Assembly (NCBI GenBank): GCA_963710725.1 | Contig: CAVQBJ010000006.1 | Coordinates: 44,547 to 108,546, forward strand | Reading direction: 5' to 3' | Length of the DNA: 64,000 nucleotides | Source: CAVQBJ01 sp963710725 | GTDB lineage: Bacteria > Actinomycetota > Thermoleophilia > Solirubrobacterales > Solirubrobacteraceae | Shown: positions 27,275-37,256 of the stretch, piece after piece | How the letters are laid out: each line of letters opens with the position of its first letter | Numbering within the stretch: the stretch's first letter is position 1 | The notes under the pieces: model-generated | What the model was told of the DNA's origin: nothing | What the model saw: only the letters and a program-made list of their open reading frames with translations | Database searches by the model: none | Translations under genes and position numbers: made by a program

Positions 27275-28435
27275 TCAGCGAGTCGGCGTCGAAACCCCAG
27301 ACGTGCCGGCGATGCGCACGCGACCGCGCCCGATGACCTCCAGCTCGGCGTCGGGCCCGCAGGCGGCGATCTCGCTCGCCTCGCCCCGCAGCGTCCGTCG
27401 CAGGTTGACGAAGGCCAGTCCGCCGACGGCGGCCGGCACCCATAGGGCGATCGCGCGGTAGGTGAGGACCGCGGCCGTCGCCACCGTCAACGGCGCACCG
27501 TAGAGCACGAGCGCGGCGACAAGCCCGAGGTCGACGCCGCCGATACCGCCCGGGACCGGAATGAGGCCCCCGAGCTCGCCGATGAGATAGGCGATCCAGA
27601 TGATCGCGAGCGGGAGCGCGGATCCGAAGGCGTGGAACGTCGCCCACAGGACCATCACGTCGAAGGCGAGGTACGCGGCGAGGCCGAGCAGCATCGTCGC
27701 GTCGCCCTCGCGCAGCAGGCTGAGGGATTCGGTGACCCCGTCGGCGAGCGCCGCGAGGAATCGCACACGGCGGGCCCCGGCGCCGTGCCGGGCCTGCGTC
27801 CGCACGCGCAGGCGGTCGGCCAGCCGGCCGAGGCCGATCACGGCCGCGATCGCGGCGGCGGCCACCGCGGCCGGGATGAGTGTGAGCGCAAGACCGGCGT
27901 GACCGGCCACGGCGCCGAGCGCGAGCGCGACGCCGACGACGATGAGCGCGAGCACGTTCGGGAGGCTCGTGAGCAGGAAGAAGGCGACCGTCCGCCGGGC
28001 GATGTGCGACCCCGGGACGCCGCTTCGGCTGAGCGCCCACGCGCCGAGCGCGAGGCCGCCGGCGCCGCCGGTGGGCAGCAGCGCGTTGGCCGCCAGCTCG
28101 GACATCCCGATCTGGTAGCTCATGCGCCACGACATCCGCCGGCAGAAGACCGACCGGAACGCGGCCACGTAGCCGAGGCCCGACAGGTACTTCAGGGCCA
28201 CGCCGACGAGCAGCCAGCCGGGCTGCGCGTGCTCGAGCCGGTTACGCAGGCTCGCGAGGCCCGGCAGCAGCGTCACCGCGAGCACGACCACGAGCACGAC
28301 GCCGCCGATGGCGATCAGGCGCGAGCGAACGCGACGACGGTCGAGCTCGGCGGGGAGCGCAAGCTCGTCGCGCGACACTTCCGGCACGTGACTGTCTCGG
28401 ACCTTGACCACGGTCGTTGCATCCACTCCGAGCAC
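27275..28435 (-). CDS. YbhN/UPF0104-family membrane protein (LPG-synthase TM-like)
   Basis: The 386-residue protein has about eight membrane helices and belongs to the flippase-like domain family related to the membrane part of lysylphosphatidylglycerol synthase. Family features are NALLPTGGAGGLALGAWAL and GELGGLIPVPGGIGGVDLG. The catalytic tRNA-dependent domain of MprF is absent, so lipid lysinylation is not indicated; a role in lipid or glycolipid transport is assumed for the family. The start is a GTG at 28435, with an uncertain N-terminal 35 residues. Confidence 0.8.
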   Translation of the reverse strand: MLGVDATTVVKVRDSHVPEVSRDELALPAELDRRRVRSRLIAIGGVVLVVVLAVTLLPGLASLRNRLEHAQPGWLLVGVALKYLSGLGYVAAFRSVFCRRMSWRMSYQIGMSELAANALLPTGGAGGLALGAWALSRSGVPGSHIARRTVAFFLLTSLPNVLALIVVGVALALGAVAGHAGLALTLIPAAVAAAAIAAVIGLGRLADRLRVRTQARHGAGARRVRFLAALADGVTESLSLLREGDATMLLGLAAYLAFDVMVLWATFHAFGSALPLAIIWIAYLIGELGGLIPVPGGIGGVDLGLVAALVLYGAPLTVATAAVLTYRAIALWVPAAVGGLAFVNLRRTLRGEASEIAACGPDAELEVIGRGRVRIAGTSGVSTPTR

Positions 28436-28504
28436 GACCCTAGCGCACCCCGTGCGAGGTCTCGGCGCCTCGGGTGACGGTCAGCACGCGATAGCGTCCC
28501 GAGT

Positions 28505-29383
28505 GTGACCGATGACGACGGCGGGCGGCTGCACACGGCGATCGTGGGGGTGAACGGGCGCCCCGCCGGGCGCGACGCGATCGCCCTCGCCCGCCTCCTG
28601 GTCGCCCCCGACGGGAGCCTGAGCCTCGCCCATGTCCACGCGGGCGACCTGCGACCGAGCCGCACGTCCCGGGTGCCGCTCGGCGGCGTCGCCGGCGACG
28701 AGTCGCTGACGCTGCTGGAGGCCGAGCGCGCGACGTCGGGAGTGGAGGCCGAGCTGCTGAGCGTCGCCGCGTCCTCGGTGGGCCGCGGGCTGCACGAGCT
28801 CGCACGGGAGCACGACGCCGACGTGCTCGTCGTCGGTTCCTGCGCTCGCGGCGTGTCCGGGCGCGTGCTGCTCGGTAACGACACGCGCGCCGCGCTCAGT
28901 GGTGCGCCGTGCGCGGTCGCCGTCGCCCCACTCGGCTTCGCCGGCGAGGCGCACGCGATCGAGACGATCGGCGTCGGCTACGACGGGTCGCCGGAGAGCG
29001 AGCGAGCGCTCGCGCTCGCTCGGGGGTTGGCGACGGCGCACGGTGCCACCCTGCGGGCGCGCGAGGTGGTGCGGATGCCGACCTCACCACTCGCCGGGTT
29101 CGCCGCCGAGACGTGGAACGACGAGCTCGAGGAGCTCCTGCACGCGGGCGCGACGGAGCAGCTGATGGCCGTCCCCGGCGTGGAGGCCGAGGCCGTCCTC
29201 GGACTGCCCGCCGAGGAGCTGGCCGCCTTCGGCGGCGAGGTCGATCTGCTGGTCGTCGGCTCGCGCGGCTACGGGCCGGCGCGCCGGCTGATGTTCGGCA
29301 GCACCGCGGCACACCTGTGCGACCGCGCGCCCTGCCCGCTGCTCGTGCTGCCGCGCAGCGCGCAGGACGAGCGCTCGGCGTGA
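28505..29383 (+). CDS. Universal stress protein, tandem USP domains
   Basis: The 292-residue protein has two USP folds. ATP-site signatures are VVGSCARGVSGRVLLGNDTRAAL in the first half (cited as VVGSCARGVS and LLGNDT) and VVGSRGYGPARRLMFGSTAAH in the second. In the first, Asn-Asp replaces the usual final Ser/Thr, so nucleotide binding there may be weaker. GTG start at 28505. It is the second double-USP gene in 12 kb, transcribed away from the YbhN-like gene and convergent with DUF779; a terminator hairpin lies directly after it. Confidence 0.9.
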   Translation: MTDDDGGRLHTAIVGVNGRPAGRDAIALARLLVAPDGSLSLAHVHAGDLRPSRTSRVPLGGVAGDESLTLLEAERATSGVEAELLSVAASSVGRGLHELAREHDADVLVVGSCARGVSGRVLLGNDTRAALSGAPCAVAVAPLGFAGEAHAIETIGVGYDGSPESERALALARGLATAHGATLRAREVVRMPTSPLAGFAAETWNDELEELLHAGATEQLMAVPGVEAEAVLGLPAEELAAFGGEVDLLVVGSRGYGPARRLMFGSTAAHLCDRAPCPLLVLPRSAQDERSA

Positions 29384-29401
29384 CGCGACGGTGACAAGGA
29401 A

Positions 29402-29416
29402 GCCCCGCGGCGGGGC
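29402..29416. terminator. GC-rich hairpin between convergent genes
   Basis: GCCCCGC-G-GCGGGGC is a compact inverted repeat 19 bp after the usp stop and 4 bp before the DUF779 stop. It can serve both converging transcripts. No T-run follows, as is common in high-GC Actinomycetota. Confidence 0.5.
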
Positions 29417-29419
29417 CGG

Positions 29420-29767
29420 TCAGCCACGGTCGGCGGCGATACCGGGTGAGCGCGTGACGAGATGAGCGTCGCGTGACCCGAGCGAGAAGCCCTCGGGCGC
29501 GCCGGGCGCCACGTCGAGGACGAATGCCGGCTCACCCCAGCGGCGGTACTGCTCCTCATCGATGTAGAAGGGCACCCCGGCGACCTCGCCGAGGCGGAGG
29601 TCGTGGGCCCCGGCCGGCAGGTCGTCGGCCAGCAGGCAGATCGGTGTGCTGCCATCGCAGCAACCGCCCGACTGGAAGAGCGCGAGCGGCCCGTGCTCGC
29701 GCACGAGCCGCTCGATCATCGCCACCGCGTCCGCCGTCGCGCCGACATCGGGACGCGGGTCGCTCAT
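29420..29767 (-). CDS. DUF779-family protein, aldehyde dehydrogenase partner
   Basis: The ATG at 29767 gives 115 residues; an upstream extension would overlap the aldehyde dehydrogenase gene. The family core LFQSGGCCDGSTPICL and the YIDEEQYRRW...FVLDVAPGAPEGFSLG tail are clear. DUF779 genes typically follow ExaC-type acetaldehyde dehydrogenases in proteobacteria and actinobacteria, as here (7-bp gap). The paired cysteines in GGCC suggest metal or redox chemistry, but the biochemical role is unknown. Confidence 0.87.
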   Translation of the reverse strand: MSDPRPDVGATADAVAMIERLVREHGPLALFQSGGCCDGSTPICLLADDLPAGAHDLRLGEVAGVPFYIDEEQYRRWGEPAFVLDVAPGAPEGFSLGSRDAHLVTRSPGIAADRG

Positions 29768-29774
29768 CGCGGGC

Positions 29775-31316
<1,542 letters not shown>

Positions 31317-31440
31317 GAACGACTCCTCGTCTCTCTGGTTCGGTGTAAGACGAGCTTCGCGCGGCGCGCGCGAGCGGCCATCCGTACAACGCCCGCACCG
31401 GCCGGGGGAAACGCCCGTTCACGCGAGGGTACCCCGCCGT

Positions 31441-31461
31441 ATACGCTAATAATTGGCGTAT
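31441..31461. promoter_or_regulatory. AT-rich palindrome upstream of recombinase-like gene
   Basis: ATACGCTAAT-AATTGGCGTAT is a near-perfect inverted repeat (arms ATACGC-yAAT / ATTgGCGTAT) ending 9 bp before the ATG at 31471 and 125 bp from the divergent aldehyde dehydrogenase start. It is conspicuously AT-rich for this genome. Size and position suit a dimeric repressor site, possibly bound by the helix-turn-helix of the adjacent protein; this is inference. Confidence 0.5.
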
Positions 31462-31470
31462 GCTCGACAG

Positions 31471-32121
31471 ATGGCCCGCAACGCCGTTCTCTACCTACCC
31501 GCCGCCGGCGGCGAAACGACGCGGCGCCCCGAGGCGCTGGACGTCGTGGCCGTCGTCCGCGACGAGCCGACGCTCCCACGCGGCCGGCTGGCCGCTGCGC
31601 TCGAGCTCCTGAGCGCCGGCACGGCGTCGACGCTGCTCGTCCCCCAGCTGCGCACCGTGGCGGGGACGCTCACCGAGCTCGTCGCGGTGCTCGACTGGCT
31701 GCGGGACGCGGGGTTCGAGCTCGTCGCCCTCGACGTCGGCCTCGACACCGGCGCACGCTCCGCGGGTCCGGCGCTCGCGCTGGTGCGCGAGCTCGAGGCG
31801 TGGAAGCGCCGCCCCGGCCGGGCCGCACCGCCGCGCGGGCGCCCGGGCGTGCGGTCGAGCGCACCCGAGCTCGCCGAGCGCATCGCCGAGCTGCGCTCGG
31901 CCGGGCTCACCCTGCAGGCGATCGCCGAGGCGCTCGAGGCCGACGGCGTGCCCACGCCGCGGGGGGGCGCCCACTGGCGTCCGTCGAGCGTGCAGGCTGC
32001 CCTCGGCTATCGGCGCCCGCGCCCGCACCCGCCCGGCTCGCCTCCGCTGCCGCCCCCTTCGGGCGGACCGCACGGCCCCGGACCGCCTCGACCGCCCGGG
32101 CCGGGCCGGCACCGACCGTGA
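31471..32121 (+). CDS. Serine-recombinase-like protein lacking catalytic residues
   Basis: The 216-residue protein aligns by eye with small serine recombinases: a resolvase-like domain (about 5-112, with RGRLAAALELLSAGTASTLL matching the helix that normally reads RPxLxxxLxxLxxGD) and a recombinase helix-turn-helix motif LTLQAIAEALEADGVPTPRGG followed by W.PSSVQAALGY (about 145-178). The catalytic YxRVS start is replaced by YLPAAG and the LDRLxR motif by LRTVAG, so the nucleophilic Ser and catalytic Arg residues are missing. A Pro-rich tail follows (180-216). It is most likely a DNA-binding regulator derived from a recombinase. It overlaps the DedA gene by 4 bp. Confidence 0.65.
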   Translation: MARNAVLYLPAAGGETTRRPEALDVVAVVRDEPTLPRGRLAAALELLSAGTASTLLVPQLRTVAGTLTELVAVLDWLRDAGFELVALDVGLDTGARSAGPALALVRELEAWKRRPGRAAPPRGRPGVRSSAPELAERIAELRSAGLTLQAIAEALEADGVPTPRGGAHWRPSSVQAALGYRRPRPHPPGSPPLPPPSGGPHGPGPPRPPGPGRHRP

Positions 32122-32657
32122 CCTCGCTCATCGAGCAGTTCGGTGTCTTCGGCGTGTTCCTGCTCATGGTGCCCGAGAGCGCATGCGTCCCGGTGCCGAG
32201 CGAGATCACCCTCCTGTTCGCGGGCTTCGCCGTGAGCGCGGGGTGGATGAGCCTGCCGCTCGCGGTCCTCGCCGCGACGGCGGGGAACCTCGTCGGGTCG
32301 CTCATGGCCTATGGCCTCGGCGCCAGCCGGGTCGTCGAGCGGGTGCCCGTGGCGGCCGCGCTCGTACGTCGCTGGTCGGGCCTGCTCGCGCGGCACGGCA
32401 CGAAGGCCGTGTTCATCGCCCGTCTGCTCCCGCTTGCGCGGACGTTCGTGTCGCTGCCGGCCGGCGCCCAGGGCGTGCCGCTCGGGCGCTTCGTCGCGCT
32501 GACCGTCGTCGGCTGCGCCCTGTGGGCGCTCGCGTTCATCCTCGCCGGGGCGCTCGCCGGGACCGCCTGGCAGCAGCTGAGCGCCGCCGTCGCCTGGCCG
32601 CTGCTCGCGGTCGGCCTGCTCGCGGTCGCGGCGCTCGCGGTTCGCCGGCGGGCGTAG
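32118..32657 (+). CDS. DedA-family membrane protein
   Basis: GTG at 32118 overlaps the preceding stop. The 179-residue protein has four to five helices and DedA motifs VPSEITLLFAGFA, GNLVGSLMAYGLG and FIARLLPLARTFVSLPAG, including the essential Glu and Arg residues of the family. DedA/VTT proteins are implicated in undecaprenyl-phosphate or lipid recycling and membrane-potential homeostasis. The pairing with a recombinase-like protein has no obvious explanation. Confidence 0.9.
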   Translation: MTSLIEQFGVFGVFLLMVPESACVPVPSEITLLFAGFAVSAGWMSLPLAVLAATAGNLVGSLMAYGLGASRVVERVPVAAALVRRWSGLLARHGTKAVFIARLLPLARTFVSLPAGAQGVPLGRFVALTVVGCALWALAFILAGALAGTAWQQLSAAVAWPLLAVGLLAVAALAVRRRA

Positions 32658-32685
32658 CCCCGCGGCCGGCCGCTACGCTCGGCGG

Positions 32686-33918
32686 ATGCCCGAGCCCGTG
32701 CCCCCCGCGAGCGCACCGGCCGCCGCGCCGCCGCTGTCCACCCGGCTCGCGGGCGTGCGCTCGTCTCCGGTGCGCGACATCCTCTCCCTCACCGAGCGCC
32801 CGGCGGTCATCTCCTTCGCCGGCGGGTTGCCGGCGCCGGAGCTGTTCCCGGTCGAGATGCTGGCGGAGGCGTTCGCAGCGGTCACCGGGCCGACGAGCGC
32901 GGCCCGCTCGCTGCAGTACTCGCCGACCGAGGGCGTACCGGAGCTGCGGGCGGCGCTCGCGGCCCGCCTCGGCGCGCGGGGGGTGTCCGCCGAGCTGGAC
33001 GACGTCCTTATCACGACCGGTTCGCAGCAGGCGCTCGCGCTCGTGGCCACCGTCCTGCTGGATCCGGGTGACACGGTGCTCGTCGAGGATCCCTCCTACC
33101 TGGCCGCCCTGCAGTCCTTCGCCTTCGCCGGGGCGCGGGCCGTGCCCGTGGAGTGCGACGAGGCGGGGCTCGAGCCCGAGTCGCTGCCGGACCTCATCGC
33201 CGAGCACCGCCCGAAGTTCCTCTATTGCGTGCCGAACTTCCAGAACCCGACCGGACGGACGCTCAGCGCGGCGCGGCGGGCGCGCCTCGCCGAGATCGCC
33301 GCCGAGCACGACCTCTGGATCGTCGAGGACGATCCCTATGGCGAGCTGCGTTACGGCGGCTCGTCCCCGCCGTCGATCGCCAGCCACGCGGCGGCGGCGC
33401 CCCGCACGGTCGCCGTGTCCTCGCTCTCGAAGGTGCTCGCTCCGGGCCTGCGCATCGGCTGGCTGCGCGCCCCCCGCGCGCTGCTGCGGGCGCTCGTGAT
33501 CGCCAAGCAGGCCGCCGACCTGCACACCTCCACCGTCGATCAGCTCGTCGCGGCGCGCTGCCTCGCGCAGGCCGAGCTCGACGGCCACATCGAGCGGCTG
33601 TGCTCCGCCTACCGCGCACGTCGCGATGCGATGCTCGCCGGCCTGCCGGCCGCCCTGCCGCAGGACGCGGAGTTCAGCCGACCGGACGGCGGGATGTTCG
33701 TCTGGGTGCGACTCCCCCGCAACCACGACGCGACAGCGCTCCTGCCCACCGCGCTCGAGCACGGGGTGGCCTTCGTTCCCGGCGCCCCGTTCTACGCGGG
33801 AAGGCCCGACGCGCGAACGCTGCGCCTGTCGTTCACGACGCACCCGCCGGAGGAGATCGGCCTCGGCCTCGAGCGCCTCGCCGGCGCGCTGCGCGCCCAC
33901 GGTGTCCCCGGTCGCTGA
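32686..33918 (+). CDS. PLP-dependent aminotransferase (LysN/2-aminoadipate-type)
   Basis: The 410-residue fold-type I aminotransferase has SFAGGLPAPELFP at the N-terminus, YSPTEGVPELR, DPSYLAALQSF, the substrate motif NFQNPTGRTLS, the PLP-facing Asp in IVEDDPYGELRY and the Schiff-base Lys in SSLSKVLAPGLRIGW. This is the MocR-related free-standing branch containing 2-aminoadipate/aromatic aminotransferases; no GntR DNA-binding domain is present. The substrate could be aminoadipate, aromatic or branched-chain amino acids. It is followed after 82 bp by a class IV PLP gene. Confidence 0.88.
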   Translation: MPEPVPPASAPAAAPPLSTRLAGVRSSPVRDILSLTERPAVISFAGGLPAPELFPVEMLAEAFAAVTGPTSAARSLQYSPTEGVPELRAALAARLGARGVSAELDDVLITTGSQQALALVATVLLDPGDTVLVEDPSYLAALQSFAFAGARAVPVECDEAGLEPESLPDLIAEHRPKFLYCVPNFQNPTGRTLSAARRARLAEIAAEHDLWIVEDDPYGELRYGGSSPPSIASHAAAAPRTVAVSSLSKVLAPGLRIGWLRAPRALLRALVIAKQAADLHTSTVDQLVAARCLAQAELDGHIERLCSAYRARRDAMLAGLPAALPQDAEFSRPDGGMFVWVRLPRNHDATALLPTALEHGVAFVPGAPFYAGRPDARTLRLSFTTHPPEEIGLGLERLAGALRAHGVPGR

Positions 33919-34000
33919 GCTCCGCATGGCGGCGCGCCGCTCGCGCCTCGTGGCCTGTCACTACAGTGCCGGTATCAGTCCTCCACGAGAAGAGAGCAAC

Positions 34001-34786
34001 ATGGCGCTGATCTGCCTGGACGGAGCGATGGTGCCGCCGGAGCGGGCGATGATCCCGGTCACCGACGAGGGGCTACTGCGCGGCGACGGGGTCTTCGAAG
34101 TCGTGCGCCTGTACGCCGGACGCCCGTACGCGATGGAGGCCCACCTCGCGCGGATGCGCCGCTCGGCGGAGAACCTGCGCCTGGCGCTCGACATCGAGGC
34201 GGTCGCCGAGGATGCCGCCGCGCTGCTCGCCGCCGAGCAGCCGGGCGATGCCGCGCTGCGCCTGCTCGCGACTCGCGGCGGGCACCGGATCGCGCTCATC
34301 GAGGCGCTCCCGGACCTGCCCGCCACGCTCGCGGTCGGCTGCGTCACGTACTCGCCGACGCGGGTGCTCGACGGCATCAAGTCGCTCTCCTACGCCGCGA
34401 ACATGCTCTGCTCGCGCCTCGCCCGCGAACGCGGCTTCGACGAGGCGCTCATGGTCACGCCCCACGGCCGCGTGCTGGAGGCGCCGACGTCGACGTTCTT
34501 CTGGGTGACCGGCGACGAGCTGCGCACGCCGCCGCTCGAGGATCACCTGCTCGACTCGATCACCCGGCGTGCGGTGATGGCCTGCTGCGAGGTCCGGGAG
34601 ACTCCGACGACGCTCGAGGATCTGCGCGGGGCGCAGGAGGCGTTCCTCGCCTCCAGCCTCAAGGAGGTCCTGCCCGTGCATCGCATCGAGGACATCGAGC
34701 TACCGGCGCCGGGACCGGTGACGGCGCGCACCGCCGAGCGCGTGACACAGCACGTCGCCGATCAGCTCGCGGCCACCGCGCAATAG
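34001..34786 (+). CDS. Class IV PLP enzyme (aminodeoxychorismate lyase / BCAT-like)
   Basis: ATG 34001 with the purine-rich leader GAAGAGAGCAAC gives 261 residues. Features are VTDEGLLRGDGVFEVVRLY, the Schiff-base Lys in LDGIKSLSYAANML, and the cofactor-phosphate loop EAPTSTFFW near 168. The short length and DGVFEVVR point to 4-amino-4-deoxychorismate lyase (folate) or D-amino-acid/branched-chain transaminase; the class IV fold does not allow a safe choice. No other folate gene is adjacent. Confidence 0.85.
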   Translation: MALICLDGAMVPPERAMIPVTDEGLLRGDGVFEVVRLYAGRPYAMEAHLARMRRSAENLRLALDIEAVAEDAAALLAAEQPGDAALRLLATRGGHRIALIEALPDLPATLAVGCVTYSPTRVLDGIKSLSYAANMLCSRLARERGFDEALMVTPHGRVLEAPTSTFFWVTGDELRTPPLEDHLLDSITRRAVMACCEVRETPTTLEDLRGAQEAFLASSLKEVLPVHRIEDIELPAPGPVTARTAERVTQHVADQLAATAQ

Positions 34787-34801
34787 CCGGCGCGACGGGC
34801 C

Positions 34802-35896
34802 GTGCGCATCGCGACGGTAGTCGGCAACCGGCCGCAGTTCATCAAGGCGGCCGCGGTCTCGGGTCCGCTACGCGCCGTCCACGATGAGATCCTCATCCAC
34901 ACCGGTCAGCACTACGACGAGGAGATGTCACGCGTCTTCTTCGACGAGCTCGGACTGCCGGCGCCGGAGCACCGGCTCGACCTCGGCGAGGCGCTCGGGG
35001 CGAGCAACCCGATGCAGACCGCCCACATGCTGGCGACGATCGCCGCGCTGCTCGGCGAGCTGTCGGTCGACGCCGTGCTCGTCTACGGCGACACGAACTC
35101 GACGCTGGCCGGCGGACTCGCGGCGGCGCAGCTCGGCCTCCCCGTCGTGCACGTCGAGGCGGGCATGCGCTCCTATGACCGCTCGATGCCCGAGGAGCTG
35201 AACCGCGTTCTCACCGACCACCTGTCGACCCTGCTGCTGTGCTCCTCGGCGGCCGCCGCGGAGAACCTCGCGCGAGAGGGGGTGGACGGCGCGGTCGACG
35301 TGGTCGGCGACGTGATGGTCGACGTCGCGCGCCTCACCGCGCCCGCGCTGCGGGCGCGGCGGGAGATCCTCGAGCGCCTGGAGCTGCGCGAGGGGGAGTA
35401 CCTGCTGGCGACGGCGCACCGCGCCGGCACCGTCGACGACCCGGCGCGCCTGCGGCGACTCGTCGAGCTGCTGACGAGCAGCGGCCGCCCGACCGTGCTG
35501 CCGCTGCATCCCCGTACGCGAGCGCGCCTGCTCCAGGACGGCCTCCTCGACACCCTCGGGGCCGCCGTCCGTCTGTGCGAGCCGCTCGGGTACCTCGACT
35601 TCTCGGCCCTGCTCGTCCATGCGGCGGCGGTGCTCACGGACTCCGGCGGCGTGCAGAAGGAGGCCTACCTGGCGAGCGTCCCCTGCGTGACGTTGCGCGA
35701 CCGCACCGAGTGGGTCGAGACCGTGGAGGCCGGCTGGAACACGCTCGTCGATCTCGACGTCGACAAGCTGCGCGCGGCGCTCGATCGGCCGCCTCCCGAG
35801 GCGCACCCTCCGCTGTACGGCGACGGACACGCCGCGGAGCGGGTGGTCGCGGCGCTCGGCCGGTTGAGCGTCAGGCGGACGGCACCTGGCCGTTGA
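34802..35896 (+). CDS. wecB: UDP-N-acetylglucosamine 2-epimerase (non-hydrolysing)
   Basis: GTG 34802 starts MRIATVVGNRPQFIKAAAVS, the family N-terminus. The 364-residue GT-B-fold enzyme shows HTGQHYDEEMS, the GDTNSTLAGGLAA active-site segment, HVEAGMRSYDRSMPEELNRV with catalytic acidic and His residues, TAHRAGTVDDP and TDSGGVQKEAYL. It makes UDP-ManNAc for envelope polysaccharides. The usual partner UDP-ManNAc dehydrogenase is not in the window. Its last 26 bases overlap the convergent purA gene. Confidence 0.93.
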   Translation: MRIATVVGNRPQFIKAAAVSGPLRAVHDEILIHTGQHYDEEMSRVFFDELGLPAPEHRLDLGEALGASNPMQTAHMLATIAALLGELSVDAVLVYGDTNSTLAGGLAAAQLGLPVVHVEAGMRSYDRSMPEELNRVLTDHLSTLLLCSSAAAAENLAREGVDGAVDVVGDVMVDVARLTAPALRARREILERLELREGEYLLATAHRAGTVDDPARLRRLVELLTSSGRPTVLPLHPRTRARLLQDGLLDTLGAAVRLCEPLGYLDFSALLVHAAAVLTDSGGVQKEAYLASVPCVTLRDRTEWVETVEAGWNTLVDLDVDKLRAALDRPPPEAHPPLYGDGHAAERVVAALGRLSVRRTAPGR

Positions 35897-37205
35897 CGAG
35901 GGTGCGGGCGACGAGCGTCTGGCGTCCGGCGTCCGTCCAGACGACCTGATCGCGGCCCGCGCCGACGCCGACGAGCGCGACGGGCACGCCGACGTAGTCG
36001 CCGATGAACTCCAGGTACTCGCGCGCCGCTGCCGGGAGGTCGGACATCGAGGTCGCCTCGCCGAGATCCTCGCTCCAGCCGGGCAGCTCCTCGACCTGGG
36101 CGGTCGCGTGGTGCAGCACCGTCTGGTGGTAGGGATAGTCGGGGAACACGGCGCCCTCGCTCCCCAGGTAGCTCGTGCACACCTTGATCCGATCGATCCC
36201 CGAGAGGACGTCGAGCTTGGTGATGACGAGCGCGCTGAGCGTGTTGAGCTGGGCGGCGTAACGCAGCGCGACGAGGTCGAGCCAGCCCGTCCGGCGCGGG
36301 CGACCGGTCGTGGTGCCGAACTCGCCACCCCGCTCGCGGATCAGCTCGCCCATCTCGTCGTGCAGCTCGCTCGGGAACGGCCCGGCGCCGACGCGGGTCG
36401 TGTAGGCCTTGGACACGCCCCAGATCTCATCGATGCTGCGCGGTCCGACGCCGGCCCCGACGCAGGCGGCGCCGGCGACCGGGTTCGAGGAGGTCACGAA
36501 CGGATACGTCCCATGGTCGATGTCGAGCATCGCGCCCTGCGCACCCTCGAACATCACCGTGCGCCCCTCGGCGAGCAGATCCCACATCAGCTTCGCCGTA
36601 TCCCCGATGTGCGGCTCGAGGCGGTGGCCGTAGGTGAGGTACTCCTCGGTCATCGCGAACAGGTCGAGCGACGGGTCCTTCTCGAACGGGCGCAGCGACA
36701 GGCGCTTGGGCTCCATCGCGGCGACGATCTTCTTCTTGAGGATCTTCTCGTCGAGCAGGTCCTGGACACGGATGCCGAGTCGTGCCGCCTTGTCCGCATA
36801 GCAGGGCCCGATCCCGCGGCGGGTCGTGCCGATCTGCAGCTTGCCGAGCTTCGCCTCACCGGCCGAGTCGAGCAGCAGGTGGTAGGGCATGATGAGGTGC
36901 GCGTTGGCCGAGATGCGCAGCCCGCTGACGTCGATGCGCCGGGCACGCAGCCCGTCGAGCTCGGAGATGAGCACCTTCGGGTCGATCACGACGCCGTTGC
37001 CGATCACGCACGTCTTGCCCGGATAGAGGATGCCCGACGGGATGAGGTGGAACTTCCACTCCTCGTCGCCGCGCACGATCGTGTGCCCCGCGTTATTGCC
37101 GCCCTGAAAGCGCACGACGGCATCCCCGCGCTCGGCGAGCAGGTCGGTGATCTTGCCTTTTCCCTCGTCGCCCCACTGGGCGCCGACGATTACGATTCCG
37201 GGCAT
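35871..37205 (-). CDS. purA: Adenylosuccinate synthetase
   Basis: PurA joins IMP and aspartate with GTP to give adenylosuccinate, the first committed AMP step. The 444 residues include the P-loop GAQWGDEGKGKITD, FQGGNNAGHTIV, GTTRRGIGPCYADKAAR, FEGAQGAMLDIDHGTYPFVTSSN (as FEGAQGAMLDIDHG) and RVGAGPFPSE. The ATG at 37205 gives the canonical MPGIVIVGAQWGDEG start. The 3' end overlaps wecB by 26 bp in convergent orientation, an arrangement that allows antisense interference. Confidence 0.97.
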   Translation of the reverse strand: MPGIVIVGAQWGDEGKGKITDLLAERGDAVVRFQGGNNAGHTIVRGDEEWKFHLIPSGILYPGKTCVIGNGVVIDPKVLISELDGLRARRIDVSGLRISANAHLIMPYHLLLDSAGEAKLGKLQIGTTRRGIGPCYADKAARLGIRVQDLLDEKILKKKIVAAMEPKRLSLRPFEKDPSLDLFAMTEEYLTYGHRLEPHIGDTAKLMWDLLAEGRTVMFEGAQGAMLDIDHGTYPFVTSSNPVAGAACVGAGVGPRSIDEIWGVSKAYTTRVGAGPFPSELHDEMGELIRERGGEFGTTTGRPRRTGWLDLVALRYAAQLNTLSALVITKLDVLSGIDRIKVCTSYLGSEGAVFPDYPYHQTVLHHATAQVEELPGWSEDLGEATSMSDLPAAAREYLEFIGDYVGVPVALVGVGAGRDQVVWTDAGRQTLVARTLVNGQVPSA

Positions 37206-37256
37206 CAGGGCCAGTCTATTTGGCTGGGGGGTGCGGTCCGGATACGCCGGAGAGGT

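Noticed and set aside
27240..27275. Imperfect inverted repeat (GATAGTTG...CAACGGTATC) before the medium-chain reductase gene
   Set aside because: Arms pair asymmetrically with mismatches. Too weak to call an operator.
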